Part shown: in pieces, positions 10,601-22,400 of the stretch | Numbering within the stretch: position 1 is the first letter of the stretch | How the letters are laid out: each line of letters opens with the position of its first letter | Source: Plazaster borealis | Lineage: Eukaryota > Echinodermata > Asteroidea > Forcipulatida > Labidiasteridae | DNA length: 64,000 bases | Assembly: GCA_021014325.1 (NCBI GenBank) | Contig: JAJGQC010000703.1 | Span: forward strand, 1-64,000 | Direction of reading: 5' to 3' | Position numbers and translations under genes: made by a program | The notes under the pieces: model-generated | Seen by the model: only the letters and a program-made list of their open reading frames with translations | The model's database searches: none | What the model was told of the DNA's origin: nothing

Positions 10601-12430
10601 TTACTTATCCACGACAAATGGAACAGTCCCAAGCCCAGCAAGTCACACCAGCAACAAGCAACCAATCACAGACAGGGTTACAAACTTACCCCAGTTTAAT
10701 CCCTCAGAAGGTGGGTTTTCTTTCTTTTAAAACAAACCTTTCGATTGGTTGCTGGTTGTTTTCATTGAACTGATCGTAAGACCAATAAAATAATATTTGT
10801 TACAGGAAAAAATAATACCAGAAAAACATGTTTTAATTAATCTTTCTTGTTTATTATGTTTGAAACGATCATGCACTGTATCCCTTTGTCACTGGATTAC
10901 CCATTTTATTGGTGCCATTTGCTACATAAACGGGGTCACTTGGTAACATTCCACAATTGCAACTAGCTTGGGTTCATGATTAAGCTCAACAGCCGCTGCA
11001 AACAAATACCTAACCATACTTGTGTATAAAAAGTACTTGCTAAAAACATCAAGGCATGCATTAACATCCTCCTACTGTCTGGCCTTTCAGTATACTTCAC
11101 TGTGATCTTGCATACGTATTTGTTAATATTTATTCATGATGTCATCATTGTAATCCAAAACGAGGCTACCGGTGCAGTGCTGCCAATACACTGATCCAGT
11201 AAGCTCCTCCCCGTTTTTCATTGACCAATCACAGCTGCGAAATCTTTGATCACCGCACAGGTAGCCTTGTTTTGGCTTACATGATGACGTTATGCATAAA
11301 TATTAAGAAAAGCGTATGATGTGCCAACCTACCAAATATGACTTTCTCTTACTATGATATCATGTAGTGAATGTATTTGGTATCTACACAAGTGCTCACA
11401 TGAACCATTCTCTATGCACTTACACAGTTAGTTCTGTGCACAGTAGTGCCACCACACACAACCAATGCAAATGAATGGTTTCAAATGGTTGGTCAACTTG
11501 CTGGAAAATGTTGAAGAACTGAGTGGACTGGATGAAATAACTCTAGACTGCACGTCTGTTTGGGCATTTTTCAAATGCAGGTCAGCTGTCAGCACATTAA
11601 GATGCAAGTCTCGATGAGACACTTAATATGTTGTTACTATATGTAGTTCCTACAGCCATTCAAATCGGCTTACTACCGAATTAAAACTTAAAGTTTTGCT
11701 GCTCTTAAGTTAGTATAATAATAATAATAATAACTAGTTATTATATAGTGCATTTTACAATAACATATCAATGCACTCAATACTATATCAATGCCTTTTA
11801 CATTAGTGCCCTGGTCATTGGGCCAATGACATTCCTTTAATCTTTCTCAGCTCCCTGGGGAGTTTACAGCCCGGGCTGCCGTGGCGCTCAGAAGGCTTTT
11901 TCAAACACAGTATCAACCTCTACCCTTGCAGGTACCCATTTATACCCTTGGGTGAAGAGAAGCAATTATAGTAAAGCATCTTGCTCAAAGACAGAAATGT
12001 CATGGCCGGGATTCGAACCCACACACCGATGACTCAACCACAAGAACTTGAATACGACACTCTAAACCGCTCGGCCATGACACCCTATGTTGAATGGTTT
12101 TGAGATCTCTTTAGCAACATTCACTAATCTCTTATTTCGATATCTTCTTCTTCAGAGCTGGTCCTCAAGGTTCGGGTAGCCAATTCATCAGAGACAGATT
12201 TCATCGAGATTGAGCTTGACCGTAATGAGCGAACCTTGTCCAACCTTGTCCTCACGTGCTGCCGAGAGCTGAACTGTGAACCGCAATCCATTGTCAAGCT
12301 CCGCAAACTTCCAAACACCATCATCCGTAAAGACAAAGGCGTTTGGAGATTATCAGATTTCCAAGAGCTGGAGTTGGTGCTTCAGAAGTTCACGGAAATA
12401 CGCGAATTCAAAATGCCTTCCAAACACTGA
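7686..12430 (+). CDS. ANKRD40: ANKRD40, ankyrin repeat domain protein 40 (4 exons)
   Basis: Coding exons are 7686-7810, 8427-8575, 10528-10710 and 12156-12430, all with GT-AG borders and matching phases. They give 732 nt and 243 residues plus TGA. Residues 1-90 form two ankyrin repeats (NGWTALHWASKRGHPSIVRF is the second-repeat signature). A proline/serine/threonine-rich linker encoded by exon 3 follows. The C-terminal domain begins LVLKVRVANSSETDFIEIEL and contains IVKLRKLPNTIIRKDKGV and DFQELELVL, all characteristic of ANKRD40. The human protein is longer in the linker, so this is a compact form or a linker exon is missed. Its molecular role is poorly known; ankyrin repeats imply protein binding. 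The ATG context is AAGAATGG. Introns contain several MITEs and a SINE. Confidence 0.88.
8190..8335. repeat. Purine-rich dispersed repeat
   Basis: The segment AGTCAAGTGGAAAGAAGTGA and the following AG-rich stretch match 63770-63890, where the same order of short blocks recurs (AGTCAAGTAGAAAGAACTGA, later AAAGCAAGGGA and AGAAGG). It lies in ANKRD40 intron 1, just after a C-run at 8177-8190. Confidence 0.5.
8622..8789 (+). mobile_element. Short MITE, CAGGC(G/C)TGGA ends
   Basis: The ends CAGGCGTGGATTTAC and (inverse) CAGGCCTGGAATTTC form an imperfect terminal inverted repeat. A 6 bp duplication ACACAG flanks it at 8616-8621 and 8790-8795. The interior GGCCATGGCCTCTGTTGC recurs in copies at 56460-56625 (minus) and 63502-63660. 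The ends resemble hAT-type termini. Confidence 0.65.
8872..9143. mobile_element. MITE, CCCTTCYCATGAAAT ends
   Basis: The left end CCCTTCCCATGAAATGTAA is mirrored by the right end, whose reverse complement is CCCTTCTCATGAAATAATT. The next block (TTGCGCATCGCG versus the inverse of CGCATGCCTGA) is weaker. It is non-coding and lies in ANKRD40 intron 2. Confidence 0.6.
9310..9446 (-). mobile_element. tRNA-derived SINE (family C)
   Basis: The minus strand shows GGTGGTCTAGTGGTAAAAGA (A box region), a degraded B box near 9395 and a downstream block GTACTATGCCTGTAGATTTC. Related copies at 33331-33444 and 45536-45658 share the TAATATGCCTG block after the B box. The head resembles tRNA-Glu/Gly; the anticodon is not clear. 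Confidence 0.6.
9561..9902. mobile_element. MITE, CAGAGCTGCCAAC ends
   Basis: The ends CAGAGCTGCCAAC (9561) and GTTGGCAGCTCTG (9890-9902) are perfect inverses. They are flanked by GTGAAT at 9555-9560 and 9903-9908. CTCCCTGATT occurs just inside both ends in direct orientation, and AGGAAACA recurs inside. The CAGAG end suggests a hAT-related MITE. It lies in ANKRD40 intron 2. Confidence 0.75.
10267..10587 (+). repeat. 160 bp tandem duplication over ANKRD40 exon 3 acceptor
   Basis: The segment 10267-10427 is repeated at 10428-10587 with only a few small differences near the left part. Each copy holds the intron end, a TTATTTCAG acceptor (10370 and 10527) and the first about 57 bases of exon 3. 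Using the upstream acceptor would read through the copied exon start into a TAA after about 20 more codons. Near identity implies a very recent event or an allelic/assembly artefact. Confidence 0.85.
11125..11304. mobile_element. MITE-like long inverted repeat
   Basis: Two arms of roughly 50 bp are near mirror images: left AATATTTATTCATGATGTCA then GAGGCTACCGGTGCAGTG, and right ending CATAAATATT with CACCGCACAGGTAGCC. The short centre holds CCAATCACAG. It lies in ANKRD40 intron 3. Confidence 0.65.
11714..12083 (-). mobile_element. tRNA-Leu-derived SINE in ANKRD40 intron 3
   Basis: The minus strand reads TGTCATGGCCGAGCGGTTTA (A box), an anticodon-like loop TTCAAGT (CAA, Leu), GGGTTCGAATCCC (B box), and then a body with CAGCCCGGGCTGTAAACTCC. 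It ends in an (ATT)n tail at 11714-11735. The body differs from family A, so it is a separate subfamily with a similar tRNA-Leu head. Confidence 0.8.
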
Positions 12431-12835
12431 TTTACTGATACCAGATTGTGCTGTTTAAGATCAAATTACTGTCTCTGGTTTGTAGACTGATCTATTAAGC
12501 TCCACCCCTTAAAGTATTGACCATTCACAATCAATAGTGTGTGACCAGAAGTCCGACATTTGTTAAAATCTCATAACAAAGTATAAACAAGTTTTCACCA
12601 TTTGGGTTGCTTTTAAGTGTGGCCCAGGGCAGAGCAAGGTGCACATGTTGTATGTACTACCAATGTGGTGGCATTTTGATAGACAGTAGCTGTGGTGGGC
12701 GGGGCTTAATGGATTGTTATACCTATATAACGCATGTTTTTAAAGATCAAGTTGAACAAAATTAACATTATTGTTCTTTTATTATATATAAAAGAGTGTA
12801 TAATGATTACATACATGTATAATTGAGTCAAACTC

Positions 12836-12841
12836 AATAAA
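12836..12841 (+). promoter_or_regulatory. Poly(A) signal of ANKRD40
   Basis: AATAAA lies about 406 bp after the stop codon, followed within 40 bases by a T-rich stretch. It is the first canonical signal in the 3' flank. A longer 3' UTR using later signals (for example near 14556) cannot be excluded. Confidence 0.5.
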
Positions 12842-12849
12842 AATGGTTT

Positions 12850-15800
12850 TATAATGTATTTTGACTTATTTTACGTCAGGATATGGACTGGTTTTATGCT
12901 GGTTTTCTGAGGCACTTATACTTCAGAGTTGTCATTTTTATGGTTCTTTGTTGAGAACCATGCAGAGTGCCGCCAATGGCGGGAAAAAACACTAGTTCAA
13001 AAATCAAGGGGGGTAGTTTTACCAATCAAATTTCAACAAAATTACAAAGAGAAAAACTTCACACTTATGACCAAATAATAACTGAACACAAAATAAACAT
13101 GGATAAATACTCAAATTAGTTTGAGTGATTTTGTTAAAAGTGATCTTTAAGATTAAAAAAATGAATGCGCGCTTTTGGCTTTACAAAAGCATATTTTGCA
13201 TGGTGCCTGCAAGAGAACACAAAAATCCTAGAGGCCTTCCATGAATTGTTATATTGAAATCAATTTATTTTTTGCCAATGAGTTTTTAACAAAAACTGGA
13301 CTCAACTTGTGCTACTTAAGATTTTTTTTTCATCACTTTTTGATTACTTATTGGTTGAAGGTTTTGCTACATGTAGATCTTTGTGCCTTCACACATTCAG
13401 TTTCATAATGTTGAGGTGCTATTATCTGAGAATGAATAATAAGGAATGAAGTTTTTTTATGAAATTTGGACTCTTAACATGTCTAAGACAGTTGAAGTTC
13501 TTAGATGGTTTGTCGAATTGTAAGAATGTAATTCTAAGTAAAAATCTGGAACAGATTTTGCATGTTTTTTTTTTCTACAAGGCTTGAAGTCTTTCTGTGA
13601 TGGATGTACAGTTTGCAAACGGGCTGCGTAATACACCTTGGCAGTTTAGAATTTATATCTTCTAATATCGATGATGCATTCTTTAGACAACTTTAGTGTA
13701 TTTGCTTTAACTACTTTTTGCATGTTTTTACTGTCTGCATCAAAGGTAGAATAAGAGGCATGTCACGTAGATATGATTAAACAAAAAGTTAGCAATAGAA
13801 ACTCCAAATGTTTTTACTTTATAAGATTAAATATTATCTATCTATACCAGTAATTACTTAGTAGCAATGAGCTGCAGATGTTTTCTCATTTTCAGTGCCT
13901 TGCAGCTTATAGAGTTATTTTTCACACGGTGAACATAAGCAAAACAATGATGCTTACTGTAGCCAAGAATATTTGCTTGTGTGTACGAACTTCAAAGTTA
14001 CTTAGCATTCTTCGCTTACACAGCTAGCATACAAAATTTGGTGCTAAACCCTGTAAGCAGAGAATGATGGCTGTAAGCTCAGAATTCCGCAGCAAGCACA
14101 ACCATGAAATACAGGAAGAATACTGATCCATGTATGAAACTTTAGCATCTCCAAATTTGCCTTTCACATATTAAATGTGTTTTGCAAACACCAAGGGTCT
14201 CATCACCAATGTCAATTTCTATCGTGATGAATGCCTGCAAATGATTAACCAATGGATTTAAGCTTGATTTACACACAATTGTACTCAAGTTTTGAAGTAA
14301 ATAAAACCTTGCGAATGTAACAAATCCTCACGCACGTGACTCGCCAATCAGAGGAGAGTTGCATGGATACCCTGTGCATTGTGGGGAGGGGAGCAAGTTA
14401 CACACAAGGTGTAGTGCGTGTTGGAGTTTCCAACTGGGTGCATTTTATAAGAATCTGTGTACAAGTTGAGGTTCAATACTTGACTTTCAATTTGTACTAT
14501 AGTTTTCAGAAATTAATATTCTACAACTCAAGTTTTTTCAGTATAAAATAAGCCTAAATAAAAATATAATAACAAATGTTGGCATATTGTCGATTTTTAG
14601 TGATTATTTTGACAGATTATGAAATTAATGGTATGCACAAATATTTTAGGACCCTTCTCTTGGAATTCTCATAAATATGTTTTCTCATTTGGAACAACAA
14701 AACTATAATGAGGCCACAATGGAAAATAGTCTGGCCCCTTTTTTTGTAGTTGAGAAGCAGACTACAAAGATGCTGTTGCCAACAGGGGAACAAGACAAAG
14801 ATGGTTGATTGAGTTCTATTATACAAAGTTTTCCTTGTCTTCCTTTTTAAGATTTGTACATTTAGGTTTAACAATTCTAAATTGAAGTGAAATGATTCAT
14901 AAATGCAATACAATACAATAATGCAGTGCAGGACACCGTAAAATGATTGACAAAATGATAAAGTATTAAAGGAAAAAGCTCAACTGCTAAGTAACTTGAA
15001 AGTATTTCATTGTGAAAACCACCAACAAAACCTTGAGGTTTACCACAAATGACACATTATAACGTACAGATCAAGTCGTCAAACTTGAAAGGCATCGCAA
15101 TCAGCATGAACTACATGCACAAATCCGACCATGTTTTGTATAGTATTGTAATTTATTTGTAGAATAGATAACAATTTATTAACGGGACAATTAAATTGAT
15201 GCCAAACTTCATAGGTACACATGGGAGAGTTAAGCTTTACCGAAATCACTCTGTCTCTTTTCCAACAAAGTCACCCAATTTAAATAAGTCCTTGCTGTAC
15301 TCAATACGGTTTAATTTTTAAGTTTACTTAAATCAAGAAGGGAGTAGAAGTTAGTATGTAAACAGTTACAAATGTATTTTTACGTTGAGTTATTGGTCAA
15401 ACTCGGTACTTCAAAGTCAAAAGTCATATTTATGTAGAGCTGAAAGTGTTTATTTTCCCCAAGAATTAGACAACATGTACATGTATACAGTTGCATCTAT
15501 AATTGACAGCCAATTTATTTAAAATCTAAACGACATACTATGATCCTTTTGTTTTTATTTTACTTTGTATTATATTTAGTCTATATTCAACAATGTACAT
15601 GAAAAAGTGAAAATAGAATATTCATTAAATCAGAAAGAAAACTGAGGTTGTTTGCCTGTTAGAATTTGTTTGTATGGTGCTGTACAAACCCCGTATTAAT
15701 TTCTTGAAGAAATCCATGGAATAGACCAAAAAAGGCATTAAAACCTTCCAATTTTAATAGATGTTTGCATACTTTGAATAAACAAAGGAAGCTAACATGA

Positions 15801-15948
15801 GTTGATACATTGCATAAGTTTATTTTTTTCATTTCATAGAAAAAGCCATGAAAACCGGTCAGAGGAGGAAGTTGGAGCTAGAAATGTTATAATCTAAACT
15901 GACCAAGAGAAAGGTCTAAGGGGGCCAGACCCATTTTGGGGTCAGCAT
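12850..15948. other. No gene recognised; AT-rich intergenic DNA
   Basis: No convincing coding exon, tRNA or clear repeat boundary is visible. A CACGTGAC E-box followed by CCAAT lies near 14333-14347 and could be a regulatory segment. Short open frames are AT-rich and uncharacteristic. Confidence 0.5.
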
Positions 15949-16150
15949 CAGGCGCGGATCCAGGGGTACGCCCCCCCCCCCTTTTGCCAGGAAAAAAAAA
16001 AGACAGAAATATTTTTTTCAGAAGTCATACTCATTAGTGCATTGGCAATTTCGCAGTGCAGAAAAATAAAATGCTGTCTGGGGATGGCGCGGTCTTTCAT
16101 TCTGAAAAAAAAAATCACGCCCCCGTTTGGAAAATCCTGGATCCGCCCTG
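15949..16150. mobile_element. MITE, CAGGGCGGATCCAGG ends
   Basis: The left end CAGGCGCGGATCCAGGGG is mirrored by the right end, whose reverse complement is CAGGGCGGATCCAGGATTTT. AGCAT flanks both sides (15944-15948 and 16151-16155). The inner ends carry a C-run and CGCCCCCGTTTGG. It lies 290 bp left of the tRNA-like array. Confidence 0.75.
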
Positions 16151-16435
16151 AGCATGACCCGTTTTCAATGTCAAAATGATCTGCAATCCGAGTCAAAACA
16201 AGGGGTCATGAAGACCCAGGGAATTGGTCTGCCCTCCCCATCAGGACCCTGCTGTGGGTGAATTCTGTTCTGGGACTTTTAGAGTTACGGTGTTAAGGTA
16301 AATGGGCCCCATGGAGCCAATAAGGAACCTCATAAGTTATCTCACTAAATTCCGGCTGCATGACTGGACCGAGTCCATTTTTCTGTTTACTTTAAGTCCA
16401 ACACAGGCCTCCCTAAATTACACTAGTTGATCTAC

Positions 16436-19400
16436 TCGAACGCAATTTCAGTAAGAGGAGCAGTGGCCCGGCGGAAGGGCTCCGGACTCTGAACCCATAG
16501 GTACTGGGTTCGAATCATTTAGTACGTTTTGATTTTAAAAATGTTCATTCTAAGCTTTAAAATTAAACTCGAACGCAAATAAAGTAAGAGGAGCAGTGGC
16601 CCAGTGAAAGGGCTGCGGACTCTGAGCCCATAGGTACTGGGTTCGATTCATGAGTGTTCTTTGTTTTGATTTAAAGTTGTTCATTCTAAGGTTTAAAATT
16701 AAACTCGAACGCCAATTAAGTAAGAGGAGCAGTGGCCCGGTGGAAGGCCTCCGGACTCTGAACCCATAGGTACTGGGTTCGATTCATGGGCGTTCTTTTA
16801 GTACGTTTTGATTTAAAGTTGTTCATTCTAAGGTTTAAAATTAAACTCGAACTCAAATTAAGTAAGAGGAGGAAGGGCTCCGGACTCTGAACCCATAGGT
16901 ACTGGGTTCGAATCCGTGGTGATCTTTTAGTACGTTTTGATTTAAAGTTGTTCATTCTAAGGTTTAAAGTTAAACTCGAACGCAATTTTAAGTAAGAGGA
17001 GCCGTGCCCCGGCGGAAGGGCTCCGGACTCTGAACCCATAGGTACTGGGTTCGATTCATGGGCGTTCTTTTAGTACGTTTTGATTTAAAGTTGCTCATTC
17101 AAAGCTTTAAAACTAAACTCGAACGCAATTTAAGTAAGAGGAGCAGTGGCCCGGCGGAAGGGTTCCGGACTCTGAACCCATAGGTACTGGGTTCGATTCA
17201 TGGGCGTTCTTTTAGTACGTTTTGATTTAAAGTTGTTCATTCTAAGGTTTAAAATTAAACTCGAACGCAATTTAAGTAAGAGGAGCAGTGGCCCGGCGGA
17301 AAGGGTTCCGGACTCTGAACCCATAGGTACTGGGTTCGATTCATGGGTGTTCTTTTAGTACGTTTTGATATAAAGTTGTTCATTTTAAGGTTTAAAATTA
17401 AACTCGAACGCAATTTAAGTAAGACGAGCAGTGGCCCGGCGGAAGTGTTCCGGACTCTGAACCCAAAGGTACTGGGTTCGATTCATGGGTGTTCTTTTAG
17501 TATGTTTTGATTTAAAGTTGTTCATTCTAAGGTTTAAGTTAAACTCGAACGCATTTTAAGTAAGAGGAGCAGTGGCCCAGTGGAAGAGCTCAGGACTCTG
17601 AACCCACAGGTACTGGGTTCGATTCATGGGTGTTCTTTTAGTACGTTTTGATTTAAAGTTGTTCATTCTAAGGTTTAAAGTTAAACTCGAACGCTAATTA
17701 AGTAAGAGGAGCGGCGGCCTAGTGGAAGGGTTCCGGACTCTGAACCCATCGGTACTGGGTTCGATTGATGGGCGTTCTTTTAGTACGTTTTGATTTAAAA
17801 ATGTTCATTCTAAGGTTTAAAATTAAACTCGAACGCAAATTAAGTAAGAGGAGCAGTGGCCCAGTGGAAGGGTCCCGGACTCTCAACCCATAGATACTGG
17901 GTTCGAATCCGTGGTGATCTTTTAGTACGTTTTGATTTAAAGTTGTTCATTCTAAGGTTTAAAATTAAACTCTAACGCAATTTAAGTAAGAGGAGCAGTT
18001 GCCCGGCGGAAAGGGTTCCGGACTCTGAACCCATAGGTACTGGGTTCGAATCCCTGGTGATCATTTAGTACGTTTTGATTTAAAGTTGTTCATTCTAAGG
18101 TTTAAAATTAAACTCTAACGCAATTTAAGTAAGAGGAGCAGTGGCCCGGCGGAAGGGCTGCGGACTCTGAACCCATAGGTACTAGGTTCGATTCATGGGT
18201 GTTCTTTTAGTACGTTTTGATTTAAAGTTGTTCACTCTAAGGTTTAAGTTAAACTCGAACGCTAATTAAGTAAGAGGAGCAGTGGCCCAGAGGAAGGGCT
18301 CCGGGTTCTGAACCCATGATACTGGTTTCGAATCCGTGGTGATCTTTTAGTACGTTTTGATTTAAAGTTGTTCATTCTAAGGTTTAAAATTAAACTCTAA
18401 CGCAATTTAAGTAAGAGGAGCAGTGGCCCGGCGGAAAGGGTTCCGGACTCTGAAACCATAGGTACTGGGTTCGATTCATGGGTGTTCTTTTAGTACGTTT
18501 TGATATAAAGTTGTTCATTTTAAGGTTTAAAATTAAACTCGAACGCAATTTAAGTAAGAGGAGCAGTGGCCCGGCGGAAGGGTTCCGGACTCTGAACCCA
18601 TAGGTACTGGGTTCGATTCATGGGTGTTCTTTTAGTACGTTTTGATATAAAGTTGTTCATTCTAAGGTTTAAAATTAAACTCGAACGCAAATTAAGTAAG
18701 AGGAGCAGTGGCCTAGTTGAAGGTTTCCGGACTCTGAACCCATAGGTACTGGGTTCGATTCATGGGCGTTCTTTTAGTACGTTTTGATTTAAAAATGTTC
18801 ATTCTAAGGTTTAAAATTAAACTCGAACGCAATTTAAGTAAGAGGAGCAGTGGCCCGGCGGAAGGGCTCCGGACTCTGAACCCATAGGTATACTGGGTTC
18901 GATTCATGGGTGTTCTTTTAGTACGTTTTGATATAAAGTTGTTCATTCTAAGGTTTAAAGTTAAACTCGAACGCAATTTAAGTAATTGGAGCAGTGGCCC
19001 AGTGGAAGGGCTCAGGACTCTGAACCCATAGGTACTGGGTTCGACTCATGGGTGTTCTTTTAGCACGTTTTGATTTAAAGTTGTTCATTCTAAGGTTTAA
19101 AGTTAAACTCGAACGCTGATTAAGTAAGAGGAGCAGCGGCCCAGTGGAAGGGCTGCGGACTCTGAACCCATAGGTACTGGGTTCGAATCCCTGGTGATCT
19201 TTTAGTACGTTTTGATTTAAAGTTGTTCACTTTAAATTTAAAATTAAACTCGAACGCAATTTAAGTAAGAGGAGCAGTGGCCCGGCGGAAGCGCTCCGGA
19301 CTCTGAACCCATAGGTACTGGGTTCGAATCCCTGGTGATCATTTAGTACGTTTTGATTTAAAGTTGTTCATTCTAAGGTTTAAAATTAAACTCGAACGCA

Positions 19401-22400
19401 AATTAAGTAAGAGGAGCAGCGGCCTAGTCGAAGGGTTTCGGACTCTGAACCCATAGGTACTGGGTTCGATTCATGGGCGTTTTTTAGTACGTTTTGATTT
19501 AAAGTTGTTCATTCTAAGGTTTAAAATTAAACTCGAACGCAAAGTAAGTAAGAGGAGCAGTGGCCCGGCGGAGTGAGCTCCGGACTCTGAACCAATAGGT
19601 TCTGAGTTCGAATCCCTGGTGATCTTTCAGTACGTTTTGATTTAAAGTTGTTCATTTTAATGTTTAAAATTAAACTCGAACGCAAATTAAGTAAGAGGAG
19701 CAGTGGCCCAGTGGAAGGGTTCCGGACTCTGAACCCATAGGTACTGGGTTCGAATCCGTGGTGATCTTTTAGTACGTTTTGATTTAAAGTTGTTCATTCT
19801 AAGGTTTAAAATTAAACTCGAACGCAACTTAAGTAAGAGGAGCAGTGGCCCGGCGGAAAAGGTTCCGGACTCTGAACCCATAGGTACTGGGTTCGAATCC
19901 CTGGTGATCACTTAGTACGTTTTGATTTAAAGTTGTTCATTCTAAGGTTTAAAATTAAACTCGAACGCAATTTAAGTAAGAGGAGCAGTGGCACGGCGGA
20001 AGGGCTCCGGACTCTGAACCCATAGGTACTGGGTTCGATTCATGGGTGTTCTTTTAAATAAGCACGTTTTGATTTAAAGTTGTTCATTCTAAGGTTTAAG
20101 TTAAACTCGAACGCAATTTAAGTAAGAGGAGCAGTGGCCCAGTGGAAGGGCTCAGGACCCTGAACCCATAGGTACTGGGTTCGATTCATGGGTGTTCTTT
20201 TAGTACGTTTTGATTTAAAAATGTTCATTCTAAGGTTTAAAATTAAACTCGAACGCAAATTAAGTAAGAGGAGCAGTGGCCCAGTGGAAGGGTTCCGGAC
20301 TCTGAACCCATAGGTACTGGGTTCGAATCCGTGGTGATCTTTTGGTACGTTTTGATTTAAAGTTGTTCATTTTAAGGTTTAAAATTAAACTCGAACGCAA
20401 TTTAAGTAAGAGGAGCAGTGGCCCGGCGGAAAGGGTTCCGGACTCTGAAACCATAGGTACTGGGTTCGAATCCCTGGTGATCATTTTGTACGTTTTGATT
20501 TAAAGTTGTTCATTCTAAGGTTTAAAATTAAACTCGAACGCAATTTAAGTAAGAGGAGCAGTGGCCCGGCGGAAGTGCTCCGGACTCTGAACCCATAGGT
20601 ACTGGGTTCGATTCATGGGTGTTCTTTTAGTACGTTTTGATTTAAAGTTGTTCATTCTAAGGTTTAAAGTTAAACTCCAACGCTAATTAAGTAATAGGAG
20701 CAGCGGCCTAGTGGAAGAGTTTCGGACTCTGAACCCATAGGTACTGGGTTCGAATCCGTGGTGATCTTTTAGTACGTTTTGATTTAAAGTTGTTCATTCT
20801 AAGGTTTAAAAATAAACTCGAACGCAAATTAAGTAAGAGGAGCAGTGGCCCAGTGGAAGGGTTCCGGACTCTGAACCCATAGGTACTGGGTTCGAATCCC
20901 TGGTGATCTTTTAGTACGTTTTGATTTAAAGTTGTGCATTCTAAGGTTTAAAATTAAACTCGAACGCAATTTAAGTAAGAGAAGCAGTGGCCCAGTGGAA
21001 GAGCTCCGGCCTCTGAACCCATATGTACTGGGTTCGAATCCCTGGTGATTTTTTAGTACGTTTTGATTTAAAGTTGTTCATTCTAAGGTTTAAAATTAAA
21101 CTCCAACGCTAATTAAGTGAGAGGAGCAGTGGCCCGGCGGAAGGGCTCCGGACTCTGAACCCATAGGTACTGGGTTCGAATCCCTGGTGATCTTTTAGTA
21201 CGTTTTGATTTAAAGTTGTTCGTTCTAAGGTTTAAAATTAAACTGGAACGCAATTTAAGTAAGATGAGCAGTGGCCCGGCGGAAGGGCTCCGGACTCTGA
21301 ACCCATAGGTACTGGGTTCGAATCCCTGGTGATCTTTTAGTACTTTTTGATTTACAGTTGTTCATTCTAAGATTTAAAATTAAACTCGAAAGCAATTTAA
21401 GTAAGAGGAGCAGTGGCCCAGCGGAAGGGCTCCAGACTCTGAACCCATAGGTACTGGGTTCGATTCATGGGTGTTCTTTTAGTACGTTTTGATTTAAAGT
21501 TGTTCATTCTAAGGTTTAAAATTAAACTCGAACGCAATTTAAGTAAGAGGAGCAGTGCCCCAGTGGAAGGGCTCAGGACTCTCAACCCATAGGTACTGGG
21601 TTCGATTCATGGGCGTTTTTTTAGTACGTTTTGATTTAAAGTTGTTCATTCTAAGGTTTAAAGTTAAACTCGAACGCTAATTAAGTAAGAGGAGCAGCGG
21701 CCCAGAGGAAGGGCTGCGGACTCTGAACCCATAGGTACTGGGTTCGAATCCCTGGTGATCTTTTAGTACGTTTTGATTTAAAGCTGTTCATTCTAAGGTT
21801 TGAAATTAAACTCGAACACAATTTAAGTAAGAGGAGCAGTGGCCCGGCGGAAGGGCCCAGGACTCTGAACCCATAGGTACTGGGTTCGATTCATGGGTGT
21901 TCTTTTAGTACGTTTTGATTTAAAGTTGTTCATTCTAAGGTTTAAAAATAAACTCGAACGCAATTTAAGTAAGAGGAGCAGTGGCCCAGTTGAAGGGTTC
22001 CGGACTCTGAACCCATAGGTACTGGGTTCGAATCCCTGGTGATCTTTTAGTACGTTTTGATTTAAAGTTGTTCATTCTAAGGTTTAAAGTTAAACTCGAA
22101 CGCAATTTAAGTAAGAGGAGCAGTGGCCCAGTGGAAGGGCTCAGGACTCTGAACCCATAGGTACTGGGTTCGATTCATGGGGTTTGTTTTAGTACGTTTT
22201 GATTTAAAGTTGTTCATTTTAAGGTTTAAAATTAAACTCGAACGCAAATAAAGTAAGAGGAGCAGCGGCCCAGTGGAAGGGTTCCGGACTTTGAACCCAT
22301 AGGTACTGGGTTCGAATCCCTGGTGATCATTTAGTACGTTTTGATTTAAAGTTGTTCATTCTAAGGTTTAAAATTAAACTCGAACGCAATTTTAGTAAGA